Shown in pieces: positions 26,502 through 38,218 of a stretch of 64,000 bases of DNA; within the stretch, counting starts at the first letter, position 1, and every line of letters begins with the position of its first letter. The notes under the pieces were generated by a model. The model was not told the origin of the DNA, did no database searches, and was given only the letters and a program-made list of their open reading frames with translations. Source of the stretch: Spiroplasma phoeniceum P40 (GTDB taxonomy: Bacteria; Bacillota_I; Bacilli_A; Mycoplasmatales; Mycoplasmataceae); NCBI RefSeq assembly GCF_003339775.1, contig NZ_CP031088.1:930001-994000 (forward strand), given 5' to 3'. A program made the position numbers and the translations under genes.

Positions 26502-26619
26502 TAAATATCGTAATCATTTTTTAAAATGTAAAAATATAAAATTATGCTTTTTTACAAAATTACATAAATATAATTGCTATTTGTGTTATTTGTGAAAAAT
26601 AAAAAAGGAGAAAAAATAA
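26488..26619 (+). CDS. 43-aa basic Cys-rich peptide
   Basis: Overlaps the previous end. It has Cys at several positions (KKCNKYRNHFLKCKNIKLCF, CYLCYLW) and strong positive charge. It has no good ribosome binding site of its own and is probably coupled. Confidence 0.4.
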
Positions 26620-26620
26620 A

Positions 26621-27475
26621 ATGAATAATAAAATTGAATTAATATTAAATAATTCAAAAGTTAATAATTGAATTAATGAAAAATTAACAAATCAGAAAGA
26701 AATTAATTTATTTCGTAAAAATATCTTAACAATTTATAATAATAATCCCAATTTATTTGATAAAGAAAAAATAAATTTAATGAGTGTTTTATCTGCTTGT
26801 GTAAAAGCAATGTTATTAGATTTACCGTTAGATCCTAACTTAGGATATGCCTATATTGTTCCATATAATGGAAAAGGACAGTTGCAAATTGGTTATAAGG
26901 GTTATATTCAGTTAGCAATCCGAACAGGAAAATATTTAACAATAAACGCAATAGAAGTAAAACAAGGTGAATTATTAAATTTTGATGAATTAGAACAAGA
27001 ATACAATTTTAAATGAATAACCAACGAAAATGAGCGAACAAAAAAAGAAACAATCGGATATGTTGCGTTTTTTAAACTACTAAATGGTTATAAAAAAACT
27101 TTATATTGAAGTAAAGAAAAATGCGAAAATCATTTTAAAACATATTCTAAGAATTATCAAACTTACGGAAAATTTACGGCTGGAAGTTATGAGGGAATGG
27201 CACTTAAAACAGTATTAACCCAACTTTTAAGAAAATGAGGTATTATGTCAGTTGAAATGCAAGAAGCCTATCAACATGATCAAGCAATAATTATTAATAA
27301 CAGCAAAGAGTTTAGTGATAATCCTAACATAAAAAATAAAGAAGATAACAATGTTATTGAAATAAATAACAAAAAAGATGAATTAAATCTAAATTTAGAA
27401 CAAGAATTTAGCAGTAATGAAATAAATGATGATGAAGAAATTGCTAAAGCTGTTAATGAAATGTTTTCTGATTAA
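26621..27475 (+). CDS. recT: RecT-family ssDNA annealing protein, 284 aa
   Basis: The RecT core is clear: SACVKAMLLDLPLDPNLGYAYIVPY, GQLQIGYKGYIQLAIRTGKY and TAGSYEGMALKTVLTQLLRKWG. RecT anneals single strands resected by the neighbouring exonuclease. The C-terminus is a long acidic tail, usual in RecT proteins. AAAGGAGAAAAAATAAA lies before the ATG. Confidence 0.92.
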
Positions 27476-27479
27476 TAAA

Positions 27480-27833
27480 ATGAAAAATAATTGAAAAGAT
27501 TATGATAAAAATCGTCCAATTAGACATAAATTTTATCGCAATAAAAAATGAGTAAAAATAAGAAACGATTATTTTAATAGCAAAATGGGAATATGTGAAC
27601 GATGTTATCAAAAAAGATATATAGTTAATGGCGTTATTGTTCATCACAAAGAATATATTACCGATCAAGATTTTATTAATTGAAACATTGATAAACTTTT
27701 TGCTTGAAAAAATTTAGAACTATTATGTATGAAATGCCACAATAAAGAACACAAAACCGAAAAAGGATATCGCGATAATGTCATAATTGACGAAAAAACT
27801 GGCAAAGTAAAAATAATCGATAAAGAAGAATAA
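27480..27833 (+). CDS. HNH endonuclease, 117 aa
   Basis: A zinc-binding HNH fold: CERCYQK, VIVHHKEY (catalytic His pair), then LELLCMKCHNKEH. Such nucleases act in phage recombination or packaging. Four UGA-Trp codons. It starts 5 bp after recT in the same operon. Confidence 0.85.
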
Positions 27834-27845
27834 AAAGAGGTTATT

Positions 27846-28958
27846 ATGATTAAAGTAATAGAATTATTTGCTGGAATTGGAAGTCAAAGAAAAGCATTAG
27901 AAAATATTGAAATTAAACATAAGATAGTTGCTATTTGTGATAATGATAAATATGCTGAAAAATCATATCGAGCAATTTTTAATGATTATGACACACCAAA
28001 TTTAGGTGATATTACCAAATTAGAAACTTTACCGTATGCCGATTTAATAACTTGATCATTTCCATGTCAAGACATATCAAACGCCAATAATAATGGACAA
28101 GGATTAAATGGTAATCGAAGTGGTTTAGCTTACAAAGTTGTTGATTTAATAAAAACAATGCCAATAAAACCTCAATATCTTTTAATGGAAAATGTGCCAA
28201 ATTTATTAAGTAAAAAGTTTTTTGTTGGATTTCAAAATCTACAAAATCAACTTAATAAATTAGGATATCATAACCAATATTTTACAATGAATGCCAAGGA
28301 TTATGGAATTCCCCAAAATAGAAAAAGATTGTTTATGATTTCAACATTAAAGCAAGATTTTAAATTTCAATATTCCCAACCTTGTAATTTAAAATTTTTA
28401 GTAAAAGATATTTTAGAAAACAATGTAAATGAAAAATATTTTATTAGACAAGAATCAATGAAAAAAGCAGTTGAGAACAATAAAATTAAAATTATTGAAC
28501 AATGTGCTTATACAATTACAACAAAACAAATGCGATGAGGAAACGCAGGAATTATTGCAATTCCATCAATTAAGGATTATGGTAATTTTATTGTTTTACC
28601 ACGAGCAAAAGATGGTTTGCTAATTAATGGATCATATAATCGGTTTTGAAAAACAGAAAATAATTATATAGGAACAATCGCAGCAAGTAATGTCAATAAA
28701 ATTATGATTGATAATAAAATACAAAATCAATATACTAATAAAATATTATCTTTTTTAATTGATGAAAAAGAATACTTTTTACGAGTATTAACTCCAAGAG
28801 AATGTTGATTATTAATGGGGTTTAGTAATAAAGACTTTGATAAAGCAAGCAAAGTTGTTTCAGAAACACAACTTTATAAACAAGCTGGTAATAGCATTGT
28901 GATTGATGTATTAGAAAATATTTTTATAAAAATGTTTAAAACAGAAAAGAAAAATTAA
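27846..28958 (+). CDS. C5-cytosine DNA methyltransferase, M.SssI-like, 370 aa
   Basis: Motif I ELFAGIGSQRKALE (6-19), catalytic ITWSFPCQDIS (PC at 73-74), motif VI YLLMENV (111-117), motif VIII QNRKRLFMISTL (157-168) and C-terminal motif X QAGNSIVIDVLE are all present. FAGIG.QRKALE, YSFPCQD and YLLMENV are very close to M.SssI, the Spiroplasma CpG methylase. No restriction gene is adjacent. Target specificity (the 180-320 region) cannot be read from sequence. Confidence 0.92.
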
Positions 28959-28975
28959 CAAAGGAGAAAATACAA

Positions 28976-29257
28976 ATGAAAAAAGTAAATAAAGAAATAT
29001 CAGATGAAATAATGAAATATGTAATTAATTCTGATTTTGATAATTTAAGAAATATAACTAATGAATTATATATAAAAGGTAATTTTTCTAACGAAACTAA
29101 GGAAATGTTATTCGATATAATTAATAAATTTGATAAAACAACTATTAAAGAAAATAAACGAATTGTAATACCTGTAAAAAAAATCACTGATGAAAATAGT
29201 ATTTTTTCAGTATCTCCGAAAAAGAAAAAGAAAATAATAAATATCGTTTTTAAATAA
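28976..29257 (+). CDS. Hypothetical protein, 93 aa
   Basis: AAAGGAGAAAATACAA precedes the ATG. Helical, with a basic end containing SPKKKKKIINIVFK. It lies between the cytosine methylase and the R-M pair. A regulator of the R-M pair (C-protein role) is possible, but no helix-turn-helix is evident. Confidence 0.5.
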   Translation: MKKVNKEISDEIMKYVINSDFDNLRNITNELYIKGNFSNETKEMLFDIINKFDKTTIKENKRIVIPVKKITDENSIFSVSPKKKKKIINIVFK

Positions 29258-29335
29258 AAAATAATAAAATAATTTAATTTTAAATATATTAAAATTAAAG
29301 ATGATAATATTAAATATGAAATGAGGTAAATATAT

Positions 29336-30070
29336 ATGGAAAATAATAAATCTGTTTTTACAAAAATTAGAACAAAAAAAATGCCATTTGGTATAGATAT
29401 ATTTAAAAATAAAATTATGAAATTTAATTTTAAATATTTTATAAATGGTTTTGAATTACTTAGTAATTTAAAGGATGACTCAATTCCTGTAGTTTTTTTT
29501 GATCCACAATATAGAGGTATTTTAGATAAAATGTCATATGGCAATGAAGGAAAACGGCAAATAAAACGTTCAGAATTAGAACAAATGGATGAAATAACTA
29601 TTAAGAAATTTATGGAAGAAATAAATAGAGTTTTGATGGAAACAGGACATCTCTTTTTATGGGTAGATAAATTTCATTTATGTCAAGGAATTGCACCTTG
29701 AATTAGAAATACAAATTTAACAATAGTTGATATGATTGTATGAGATAAAGAAAGAATGGGAATGGGCTATAGGACGCGGAAACAAAGCGAATATCTTCTT
29801 ATTTTACAAAAACCGCCAATTAGGGCTAAAAATATTTGAAAAACACGTAATATTAGAGATGTTTGATCAGAAAAAATTGATGTTAAAATTCACCCACACC
29901 AAAAACCACGTGGTTTGCAAGAAATTTTAATAGAAGCGGTTTCTAATGAGGGAGATGTTATTTTAGATCCAGCAGCTGGGAGTTTTTCTGTAATGGATTC
30001 TGCAATAGTTAAAAATAGACTTTTTTTAGGTTCAGATTTAAAGGATTTTACTGAAAATGGCACTAATTAG
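29336..30070 (+). CDS. Type II R-M DNA methyltransferase, 244 aa
   Basis: Motif IV reads FFDPQYRG (56-61), DPQY replacing the common DPPY. HPHQKP lies before the SAM motif VILDPAAGSFSVM near the C-terminus, so it is beta class. The gene overlaps the next ORF by 14 bp, and that ORF carries a PD-(E)xK nuclease motif; together they form an R-M unit. A weak GAAATGAGG lies upstream. Several UGA-Trp codons. Confidence 0.8.
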
Positions 30071-30734
30071 TGAAAGAAAGAAAAAAATTAATTCAAGTGG
30101 TTCATATGCAAGAGTTTTTAATAATATAGATTTAGGTGAACTTATTACAAAAATTCATTCAACTTCTATTTCAAACGGTAATGAACTAGAAAGAATTATT
30201 TTGGAAAAATCTGAATATGTAATTAGTAATGTAAATGAATTTGAAAGAATTTTAAGAAGAGAAGAAATAAATTGAAATATTGTAATAATTCCCAAAAAAA
30301 TTGTAAAAAAATCATCTGTTAGTAATTCAAAAGAACCTGATTTTATAGTTATTCAAAAAACAAACGAAACATTAAATATTATTGAATTAAAAGATGGTTG
30401 AGTTTTTGATACAAAAAAAGCAATTGGAGAATATGAACAACTTTTAGAATTTCAAAATGATATTTCTAAAATTGTTAGTTTTAAGACTAAAATTTATATG
30501 TGTAGTTTTAATAATAATGATAAAAATGAGATATTTAAAGGATTTAAGAAAAAGATACCTTTAGAGGATATTATGATAGGACAAGAATTTTGTAAATTAC
30601 TAGGTCTAGATTATTATTCAATAGATTTGGAACGTAGAAATCATGCAAATAAAAATTTACAATATTTTATTCAAGAACTTTTAAAAATTGATATTGTAAA
30701 AACTGAAATTATTAAACAACTAAATAAAAAATAA
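30057..30734 (+). CDS. Type II restriction endonuclease candidate, 225 aa
   Basis: Starts inside the methyltransferase gene. The nuclease core EPDFIVIQ then TLNIIELKDGW gives Asp 95 and Glu110-x-Lys112, a PD-(E)xK site at normal spacing. The opening SGSYARVFNNIDLGELI and DISKIVSFKTKIYM... fit restriction enzymes better than repair nucleases, though I cannot name the recognition family. The frame is intact, so the phage probably carries active restriction. Confidence 0.7.
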
Positions 30735-30847
30735 TTAATAAATATAAATTTTAAAATTTTTTAGTATTATACTTATATTATAAATTTTTATAATAAATAT
30801 AGACATCTAATATATGTTTGGTATTTCTTTTATTTTTTTACTTATTT
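30735..30847. other. Intergenic, no gene seen
   Basis: AT-rich, about 110 bp with no ORF, ending at a terminator and promoter site 6. Confidence 0.5.
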
Positions 30848-30875
30848 AAAACAACATTTAATTTTGTTGTTTTTT
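30848..30875 (+). terminator. Terminator after the R-M pair
   Basis: AAACAACA/TGTTGTTT stem with T tract, directly before promoter site 6. Confidence 0.75.
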
Positions 30876-30877
30876 AT

Positions 30878-30906
30878 TTGACAAATAATTTTAATGACGG
30901 TATCAT
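30878..30906 (+). promoter_or_regulatory. Phage consensus promoter, site 6 (terminase)
   Basis: TTGACA at 30878-30883, 17 bp, TATCAT at 30901-30906. It drives terS-terL through the GC-rich leader. Confidence 0.85.
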
Positions 30907-30947
30907 CACGGTGTAATTAGTTATATAAATATTAATTTTATTTTACT

Positions 30948-31030
30948 TATATACCCCCCTATAAGTCCTTTAAAATAAGGACTTTTTGGGTTCCGATGTG
31001 GTGGGGTTCCGTGTACACTTTTTTTAATTT
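30948..31030. other. GC-rich candidate cos/pac site upstream of terS
   Basis: A sharp compositional island in AT-rich DNA: a C6 run (near 30953), hairpin AAGTCCTT/AAGGACTT followed by T5, and repeated GGGTTCCG elements around GATGTGGTGG ending GTGTACAC. It lies 70 bp before terS, the usual place of packaging sites. The hairpin with T5 could also attenuate transcription from site 6. Confidence 0.5.
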
Positions 31031-31095
31031 TGAAAAAAACCGCACTTTTATACTAAAAATAATAAAAAACCCCGTAAATAAAGGAGTTTTTATAA

Positions 31096-31599
31096 ATGAA
31101 TGAGTTAAAAAATAACAAAAAACAAGCAAAAAATAGCCAAAATTTAACAAAAAATGCCCCTTTTTTGACAAAAAATGAAAGCATTTTAACAAAAGAAAAC
31201 AATAACTTAAACCAACAAAAAAACCTTTTAAATTGAGAAAAAGATAAAGAAAAATTAATAAATAAATATAAACGATTTTTAAAAGAAAAAAATGTTATTT
31301 TAGATATTATTAAACTTGATTTTTTAGAAGAATTTTGTACCCTTAAATTAACTTTAAATAACATTAATAATGAAATCCAAACCTTAATTAATGACGGTAA
31401 ATTATTTTCTGAAACCGATAATAATCGCGGAAAACCAAAAGAAGTAAGACACCCCGCTTTAATTTCTTATGGACAAGCATATAAAGATTATAAAGCTGGA
31501 TATGAAATAATAGAACAATGAATAAAAATAGCTAATCAAAAAGATAATTCCGATACTTTTAATTTTAATAATTTATATGATAATTCAGAGGAAAAATAA
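31096..31599 (+). CDS. terS: Terminase small subunit, 167 aa
   Basis: Precedes terL by 2 bp. It has a basic Asn-rich N-terminus, a helical core (FLEEFCTLKLTLNNINNEIQTLINDG) and HPALISYGQAYKDYKAGYEI, which matches the P27-type small terminase pattern. It recognises the packaging site and recruits TerL. AAGGAG lies 10 nt upstream. Confidence 0.8.
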
Positions 31600-31601
31600 G
31601 A

Positions 31602-33305
31602 ATGCAAGCAAATAATGAAAAAACAAATTTAGAACTATATTATGAATGAATAAATAAAAACTCCAATAAAAATAAAGTTGGAATAAAAATTAAAAAAATT
31701 GTTTCCACATTAGTAAAAGAATTAAAATCAAATAAAGATTATTATTTTAATCACAAAGAAGCAAATAAAACAATTAGCTTTATTGAAAAATCTTGCTTTC
31801 ATACAACTGGAGAATATAATAAACAAAATTTTAAATTAGAATTATGGCAAAAAGCATTTTTAGAAGCATTATATGGTTTTTATGATAAAAAAACAAATTT
31901 AAGAAGATTTAAAGAAGCACTCTTAATTGTCGGAAGAGGAAATGGAAAAACCGCCCTTGCTTCTGCAATCGCTTTAAAAAGTTTAATTTTAGATAATGAA
32001 GCAAATGCCGAACTTTATTCTATTGCAACCAAACGAGATCAAGCAAAAAGAGTTTATGAAGAAATGCGACGAATGATTTTTATTAATCCTAACTTAAATA
32101 AAATTTTAAAAGTTAAGCGAGATAAAATAGAGTTTATACATAATAATTCTTTTTTTCAACCACTATCATCAGAAACAAAAACATTAGATGGTTTAAACCC
32201 CTATTTTGTTGTTTTAGATGAAGTAGCAATGATGGAAAAGCGTGACATTTATGATGTTATGCGAACAGCAACCGCAAAAAGAAAAGATTATTTAATGTTA
32301 TTAATAACAACCAATGGATCTATTAGAGAAAATATTTTCGATGAAAGATATTCTTATGCTGAGAAAGTTTTAGAAAACACAATAAAAGATAATAAATTTT
32401 TACCTTGAATTTATGAACTTGATGAAAGAAATGAATGAAAAAATTTTAACAATCTTTATAAAGCTAATCCAAATTTGGGTATTTCTAAATATATTGATAA
32501 TTTTAAAGCCGAATGACAAGAAGCATTAATTACACCAACTCAACAACCAAATTTTTTAATTAAACATTGTAATTTAAAGAGCAATTTAGATAGTGCCCTT
32601 TTTAGTCGATTAGATTTAGAAACTAAAAATAATAAAATTATTAATACCGATGAATACTTAATAAAAAATAGAATTTGTACTATTGGAATTGATTTATCAA
32701 AAACAAACGATCTAAGTGCAGTTGTATTTTTAATCCCAAATTTAGACACAAATGAATTTATATTATTATCACAATTTTTTATGCCAGAAGCAAGAATAAT
32801 TGAAAAAACAACAGAAGATAAAATTCCATATAAACTTTACCAAGAACAAGGAATATTAACATTATGCAAAGGAGAAGAAATCAATATTAGTGAAATTGTT
32901 AATTATATTATAAATATAATGAAAAAATATAATTTAATTTGTTATGGTATAGGATATGATACTTTTAACTCATATCTTTTAAAACAACATTTAGATAATG
33001 CAGGATTTTATCTTATAAATAATTTAATTAGATTTGGAGTAAGAACAATTAGCCCAATTATAAAAGCCCTTAAATTAGAATTTGATGACAATAAATTTGT
33101 TTTTAATCAAAACCCTTTATTAAAATTACACTTTAATAATGTTGATGTTCTTATTGATGAAGAAAAAGAAAATATGATGCCAATTAAAAGATCAAAAAAC
33201 AAACGAATTGACGGATTTATTGCTCTTCTATTTGCTTATAAAATCTTTCGCGATAATAAAGACCGAATTTATATTGAATTATATAAAATATATTCTCAAA
33301 AATAA
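31602..33305 (+). CDS. terL: Terminase large subunit, 567 aa
   Basis: ATPase Walker A GRGNGKT at 111-117, Walker B VVLDEVA at 203-209, coupling motif LLITTNGS near 235. The nuclease domain has IGIDLSKTNDLSA (Asp 364), DTF near 455 and the C-terminal RIDGFIALLFAYK. Full length for the Terminase_1 family. Three UGA-Trp codons break the standard-code frame. It packages phage DNA into the prohead through the portal. Confidence 0.95.
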
Positions 33306-33331
33306 AAAAGAGATTTAATAATCTCTTTTTC
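33306..33331. terminator. Terminator between terL and the minus-strand gene
   Basis: AGAGATT/AATCTCT stem with flanking A and T tracts, serving both convergent transcripts. Confidence 0.8.
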
Positions 33332-33347
33332 TATTCATCCTTAACTT

Positions 33348-34085
33348 TTATATTACTGATTTATATTGTTTTTTTCAATTTCTTATTATAGAATTGTATT
33401 TTTTTAAATTTGTAAATTCTTCGTTATTAATATGTTTTTTTTGTAAAGAATTATATAAATTAGATAACATTTGATAAAATGTTTTTTCTTCTATATAAAT
33501 ACTTTTATTTTTATTGTAATAATCTAGTATTACTATTTCATTTATATTTTTAATTTTAGTTCATGTATTAATAAAAAAAGAATTAGCATTATCATTATTA
33601 TACATTTCTTTAATTTTTACACCATTTTTTCTATTTCATGGTTTATCTCTGCTAGAAAAATAAAAAATCATAACCTTACTACTAAAATTATTAATTTTTT
33701 TAAAAATACATGGCCTATATTCAACCTCACTACATTTTGGATTATAGTATTCACATCTATAAACTTTTAGTTCTTCAATATCTATATTTTGTTTTATTCA
33801 TTTTCTTTCATAATTATTACGTCAAAAATTAATTGCTTTTATTAAAATATAATAATCAATTTTTAAAGCTTTTCTACTTCTTTTTGACTCAGGATTTATT
33901 CGTTTAATTTCTTCTAGTAAAGGAACAATTATTTGTTTTCTTGTATGACTATCAAATAAATTATCTTTTCATGTCCATCAATAATTTTGTTCCTTATCAT
34001 ATTCAGCATAACTTAAAAAAAATACTATTTTTGAATATCATTTATTTCTAATTCTATTTTTATTTATTTTTTTTAGCATATCCAT
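33348..34085 (-). CDS. Conserved hypothetical phage protein (copy 2), 245 aa
   Basis: Same as 4-741. Here its convergent neighbour terL is visible 42 bp away, confirming the closed phage gene order. Confidence 0.75.
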
Positions 34086-34135
34086 TATTTTTATATCCGT
34101 TCTAATTTAATTATTTTATTATTAATTAATAAAGT

Positions 34136-34209
34136 AAAAGGGCTATACAGCCCCAATATGTACACCTGCATTTCAGCAAGCGAGCCTCCAACAGTCTAAC
34201 CTGAGGATT
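34136..34209 (-). ncRNA. Candidate minus-strand structured RNA (copy 2)
   Basis: Same as 792-865. Confidence 0.5.
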
Positions 34210-34279
34210 AAGTATATTATACATAAATATAATTGTTTGTAAATACCTTTATTATTTGTTTATAAATTGTTTTTTTTAT

Positions 34280-34308
34280 TTGACAAATAATTTTAATGAC
34301 GGTATCAT
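34280..34308 (+). promoter_or_regulatory. Phage consensus promoter, site 1 (copy 2)
   Basis: TTGACA, 17 bp, TATCAT; same as 936-964. Confidence 0.75.
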
Positions 34309-34610
34309 CACGATAATAAGTAATGATTATTACTTATTGAAAAAAACTTTTTTATTTCTATTGATAAATTAATTTATTAATTTATAATAAAAGTATATAG
34401 AAAGTAGTAGATGAATTATTTATTTTTCTATATACATTATTTTTAATAGAATACAAAGTTTTAAGATTATATATTAAATAGACATAACATATAAAGCTCA
34501 CTGTATTTTATTTAAAAATAAAATTAAAAAAAGTAATGTACATACTTTTTTATTAATTTCTTATATTTAAAGTTAGTTTTTATCTGGAATAAAAACTAAT
34601 TTTTTTATTT

Positions 34611-34682
34611 TTATTTGTTTTTTAAAATTAAAATAATAATTGTAATTATAATTAAAATTAAAATAATACTTGGAATGTCCAA
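34611..34682 (-). CDS. 23-aa hydrophobic micropeptide (copy 2)
   Basis: Same as 1267-1338, with TTG start and AAGGGG. Confidence 0.45.
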   Translation of the reverse strand: MDIPSIILILIIITIIILILKNK

Positions 34683-34744
34683 TTTATCAACCCCTTTTAC
34701 GGAGTATGTACATTACTAATAAAATAATATCATCATTAATTTTA

Positions 34745-34801
34745 AAAGACAATATAAATTGTCTTTTTTTATTTGACAAATAATTTTAATGACGGTATCA
34801 T
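34745..34801 (+). promoter_or_regulatory. Terminator and consensus promoter, site 2 (copy 2)
   Basis: AAAGACAAT/ATTGTCTTT terminator, then TTGACA at 34773-34778 and TATCAT at 34796-34801. Confidence 0.8.
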
Positions 34802-34852
34802 CACGACGACAATAAATGATGGGGTTAATTATTATTGTTAAGGCTGGTGATT

Positions 34853-36064
34853 ATGTTTTGATATAAAAAAAATAAAGAAAATAATAATAATGATGATGTA
34901 AATAAAACGCCTAAAAATTCTCAAGTTGATATTGTTAAGTTTGAATGAAAAGACTTTTTTACTAATTTTCAGAATAATTATCAAATTGATGTAATTAAAA
35001 GCACAATTAATCGGATTGCTACTGATATAGCACAAGTATCAGTTAATACATATCGCCAAAATGAAAAAATAAAAAAATCTAATTTTGACTATTTATTAAA
35101 TTTGAGACCAAACAATTTAATGAGTAGTTATGATTTTTATTATAAGATAATTACTAATTTATTTTTGCAAGGGAATGTTTTTATTAAAATAGAAAAAGAT
35201 ATTAATGATAAAATCATTTCTTTAATTCCAATCGAATACAGTACTATTGAATTATTGTCTAAGGATGATGAATTATTTATAAGATTTTATCAAAATAATA
35301 ATGCATTTGAGATATTACCGTATTCTCAAATAATTCATCTACGGAAATTTTATAATAAAAATTTCTTAGGGGATAATCCTAATAATTCGCTTGAACCAAG
35401 TAAAAGAATATTAGAAGAAATGACAAACTCTATTATTAACAATTTTAAAGAAACAAATTCTTTAATGGGGATAATTACCACAAATATGCCACTGGGGCCA
35501 ACTGGTGCTCCTACGCAGTTTAACCAAGAGAGATCCCAAATGTTGCCAGTTTTACCAGTTGAAGATATTAATTTTAAAAATACCAATTTTAGTAATAAAA
35601 GAGTTGCATATTTATCTTATGGACAAGATTTTAAAAAAATTGATAGTAATATATCAAAGTTTAGTAAAGAACAAAATGAATATTCTGAAAATTTAATTTA
35701 TAAATTTTTTAATATAGCACCCGAGATTGTTAAAGGGACTTATAATTCAGAACAATTTTTAAGTTATTTATCTACTGTAATTCATCCAGTTTTAAGACAA
35801 TTAGAAAAAGAATTTACCTTTAAAATTTTTACTAAAAAAGAATTAGAATTAGGGCAATATTTTGAGTTTGTATTAGATAGTAGATTAATAATATTAAACT
35901 TATCAAATAGTTTAAAAGGTGTTGAACTTGGTGCAATAAACCCAAATGAAATAAGAAAATTATTATTTGGTTTAGATCCTTATGAGGGAGGAGATACCTT
36001 TTTAAATTGAAATTATGGAAAAATAGATGATGAAAAAAATGGAGAAAACAATGGACAACAATAA
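34853..36064 (+). CDS. Portal protein, HK97 family (copy 2), 403 aa
   Basis: Same as 1509-2720. This copy follows terL in the intact unit, giving the canonical terS-terL-portal-protease/capsid order with an inserted minus-strand gene. Confidence 0.9.
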
Positions 36065-37826
36065 AATTATTAATAATGAAATTACTAAAAAAATTGATTT
36101 TAATATAAAAAAAATAAAAGAAATAAAAGAAGATAAATTTAGTACAAACGAAATTATCGGAATAGCAAATAAATATGATGTAGTTGATTATCACAATGAC
36201 ATTACTGACTACAAAAGTTTTGAAAATGATTTAAAAAATGGTAAAACTGTGCCAGTGTTTTTATCTCATAATCACGAAAAAATTTTGGGTGTTGCAGATT
36301 TAGAAAACCGAAAAGACGGATTATGGGCAAAAATTAAAATATATACTAATACTAATTATGGAAAAGAAACTTACGAAATTGCTAAACAAATGCAAAAAGA
36401 TAATAGACCAATGCAGTTAAGTATAGGATATCGTATTTTAAAATCAGAACCAACAGAAATAAACGGCCAAGTTGTTCGTTATTTAAAACAAATTGAAGTT
36501 GACGAAATTTCTTTGGTTCCATTAGGAGCAAATCCACAGAGTAAAATACAAGAAATTAAAAATATCAAAGGAGAAAAAAACATGGAAAAAGTGAATTTAA
36601 AAGAATTAAATGACAAAATTATTGATTCCAACAATGAATTAGAAGAAAAAAAAGAACAATTAGAAAATATGGAATTAAAGAAAAATAATTTATCTAATAA
36701 AGAATTACAAGAACAAAAAGAGTTATTAACTGCAATTAAAAAATTAAATGAAGAAATTACAGAAACTCAAAAAATAAGAAATGAATATTTAGAAAAAAAT
36801 ATTAAAAATATTGAAAACGGAAATAGCACAATTTTACAAACATTAAGGGGAACAGAACAAATGGAAATTAAAACTATCTATAATCAAAAAGATATTTTAG
36901 ATACAAGAGAATATAAAAATGCATGATTAAAAAATATGCAAAGACAACAATTAACGCCACAAGAAACAAAATTCTTACAAGTTGGAACAAATCCAACTGG
37001 AAATGAAGATGCGAGTCCGCTTGTACCTACTACAATATGAAAAAACATCTTAAATGAAATTAAATTAACTTCTAATTTAATTAATGAAATAACTATTTTA
37101 GAACACCGAGGAAAATTAGATATTGCGTATGAAAAAGATTCAACAGCAGCTAAATTTGTCACAGAGGGGCAAGAAGTAAAAGGAGAATCAAACTTAGATA
37201 GTATTAAATTTGATGGTCACATTATTGCCACTTCGCTTGAATTTTCAGAAACTACAAGATTTATGACGATTGAAGATTTTGAAGCTTTTGTAATTAGAGT
37301 AATTACAAACAGAATTAAAGAGGGTATTGAACAATCAATCGCCACTGGAACTGGAAAAGGTCAACCAACTGGAATATTATCAGATACAAGCATTAAAAGT
37401 GTAAAAATTAAAGAATTAAATTACGATGCTATTATTGAAATGATTAAATCATTAAAATTAGGATATTCAAATGGTGCTAAATTTGTAATGAATAACGAAA
37501 CATTCTGAACTATTCAAAATATTAAAGATAAAAATGATCGCCCTATTTGAAACCACAATATAAGTTCAGATGGAGTTACTAACAAAATCTTAGGTTATGA
37601 TGTTGTTTTAACAGACACATATCCTACATTTTCTAAAACAAATAAAAATAATTGCATTTCTTTTGGAAAATTAAACACTTATTATGTAAATTTCCAAGAG
37701 TCTTTAACTCTAAGATATTCTGAACATATCGGAATTAAAAAACTTTTACATACTTATGTGGGAGCAGCCATTTTAGACGGGAAAGTTGTTGAAAAAAATG
37801 CTTTTGTAAATTTCCAACCTGAGTAA
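36051..37826 (+). CDS. Prohead protease-major capsid fusion (copy 2), 591 aa
   Basis: Same as 2707-4482, with the internal Shine-Dalgarno and ATG at 36567-36584. Confidence 0.9.
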
Positions 37827-37849
37827 TTTAAAAATAAAGGAGGATCAAT

Positions 37850-38218
37850 ATGGACTTATTAAATTTTGTTAAATTAAGTTTACGAATTCAGCATAATTTA
37901 TTTGATGAAGAAATAAAAACTTTAATTCAATCATCAAAAAATATTTTAATAAATTCAGGTCTTCCTTTTAAAATTATTGAGGAAGCAAATGATGAACAAA
38001 TAAAAAATATTATTTCTATTTATGTTAAGGAAAATTTAGGGCGAGAATTAATTGGAGAAAAATTTTATACTATTCTTAACTATAATATTCAACAATTAAT
38101 GTATAAATATGCTAATTATCCACAAACAACTATATATCAATTAGAAAAAGAACTCACAGAATTAAAAAAGAAATTAAAAGATATTAAAAAACTAGAAAAA
38201 AATAAAAATGAAAGATAA
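37850..38218 (+). CDS. Head-tail connector (copy 2), 122 aa
   Basis: Same as 4506-4874. Confidence 0.7.
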   Translation: MDLLNFVKLSLRIQHNLFDEEIKTLIQSSKNILINSGLPFKIIEEANDEQIKNIISIYVKENLGRELIGEKFYTILNYNIQQLMYKYANYPQTTIYQLEKELTELKKKLKDIKKLEKNKNER

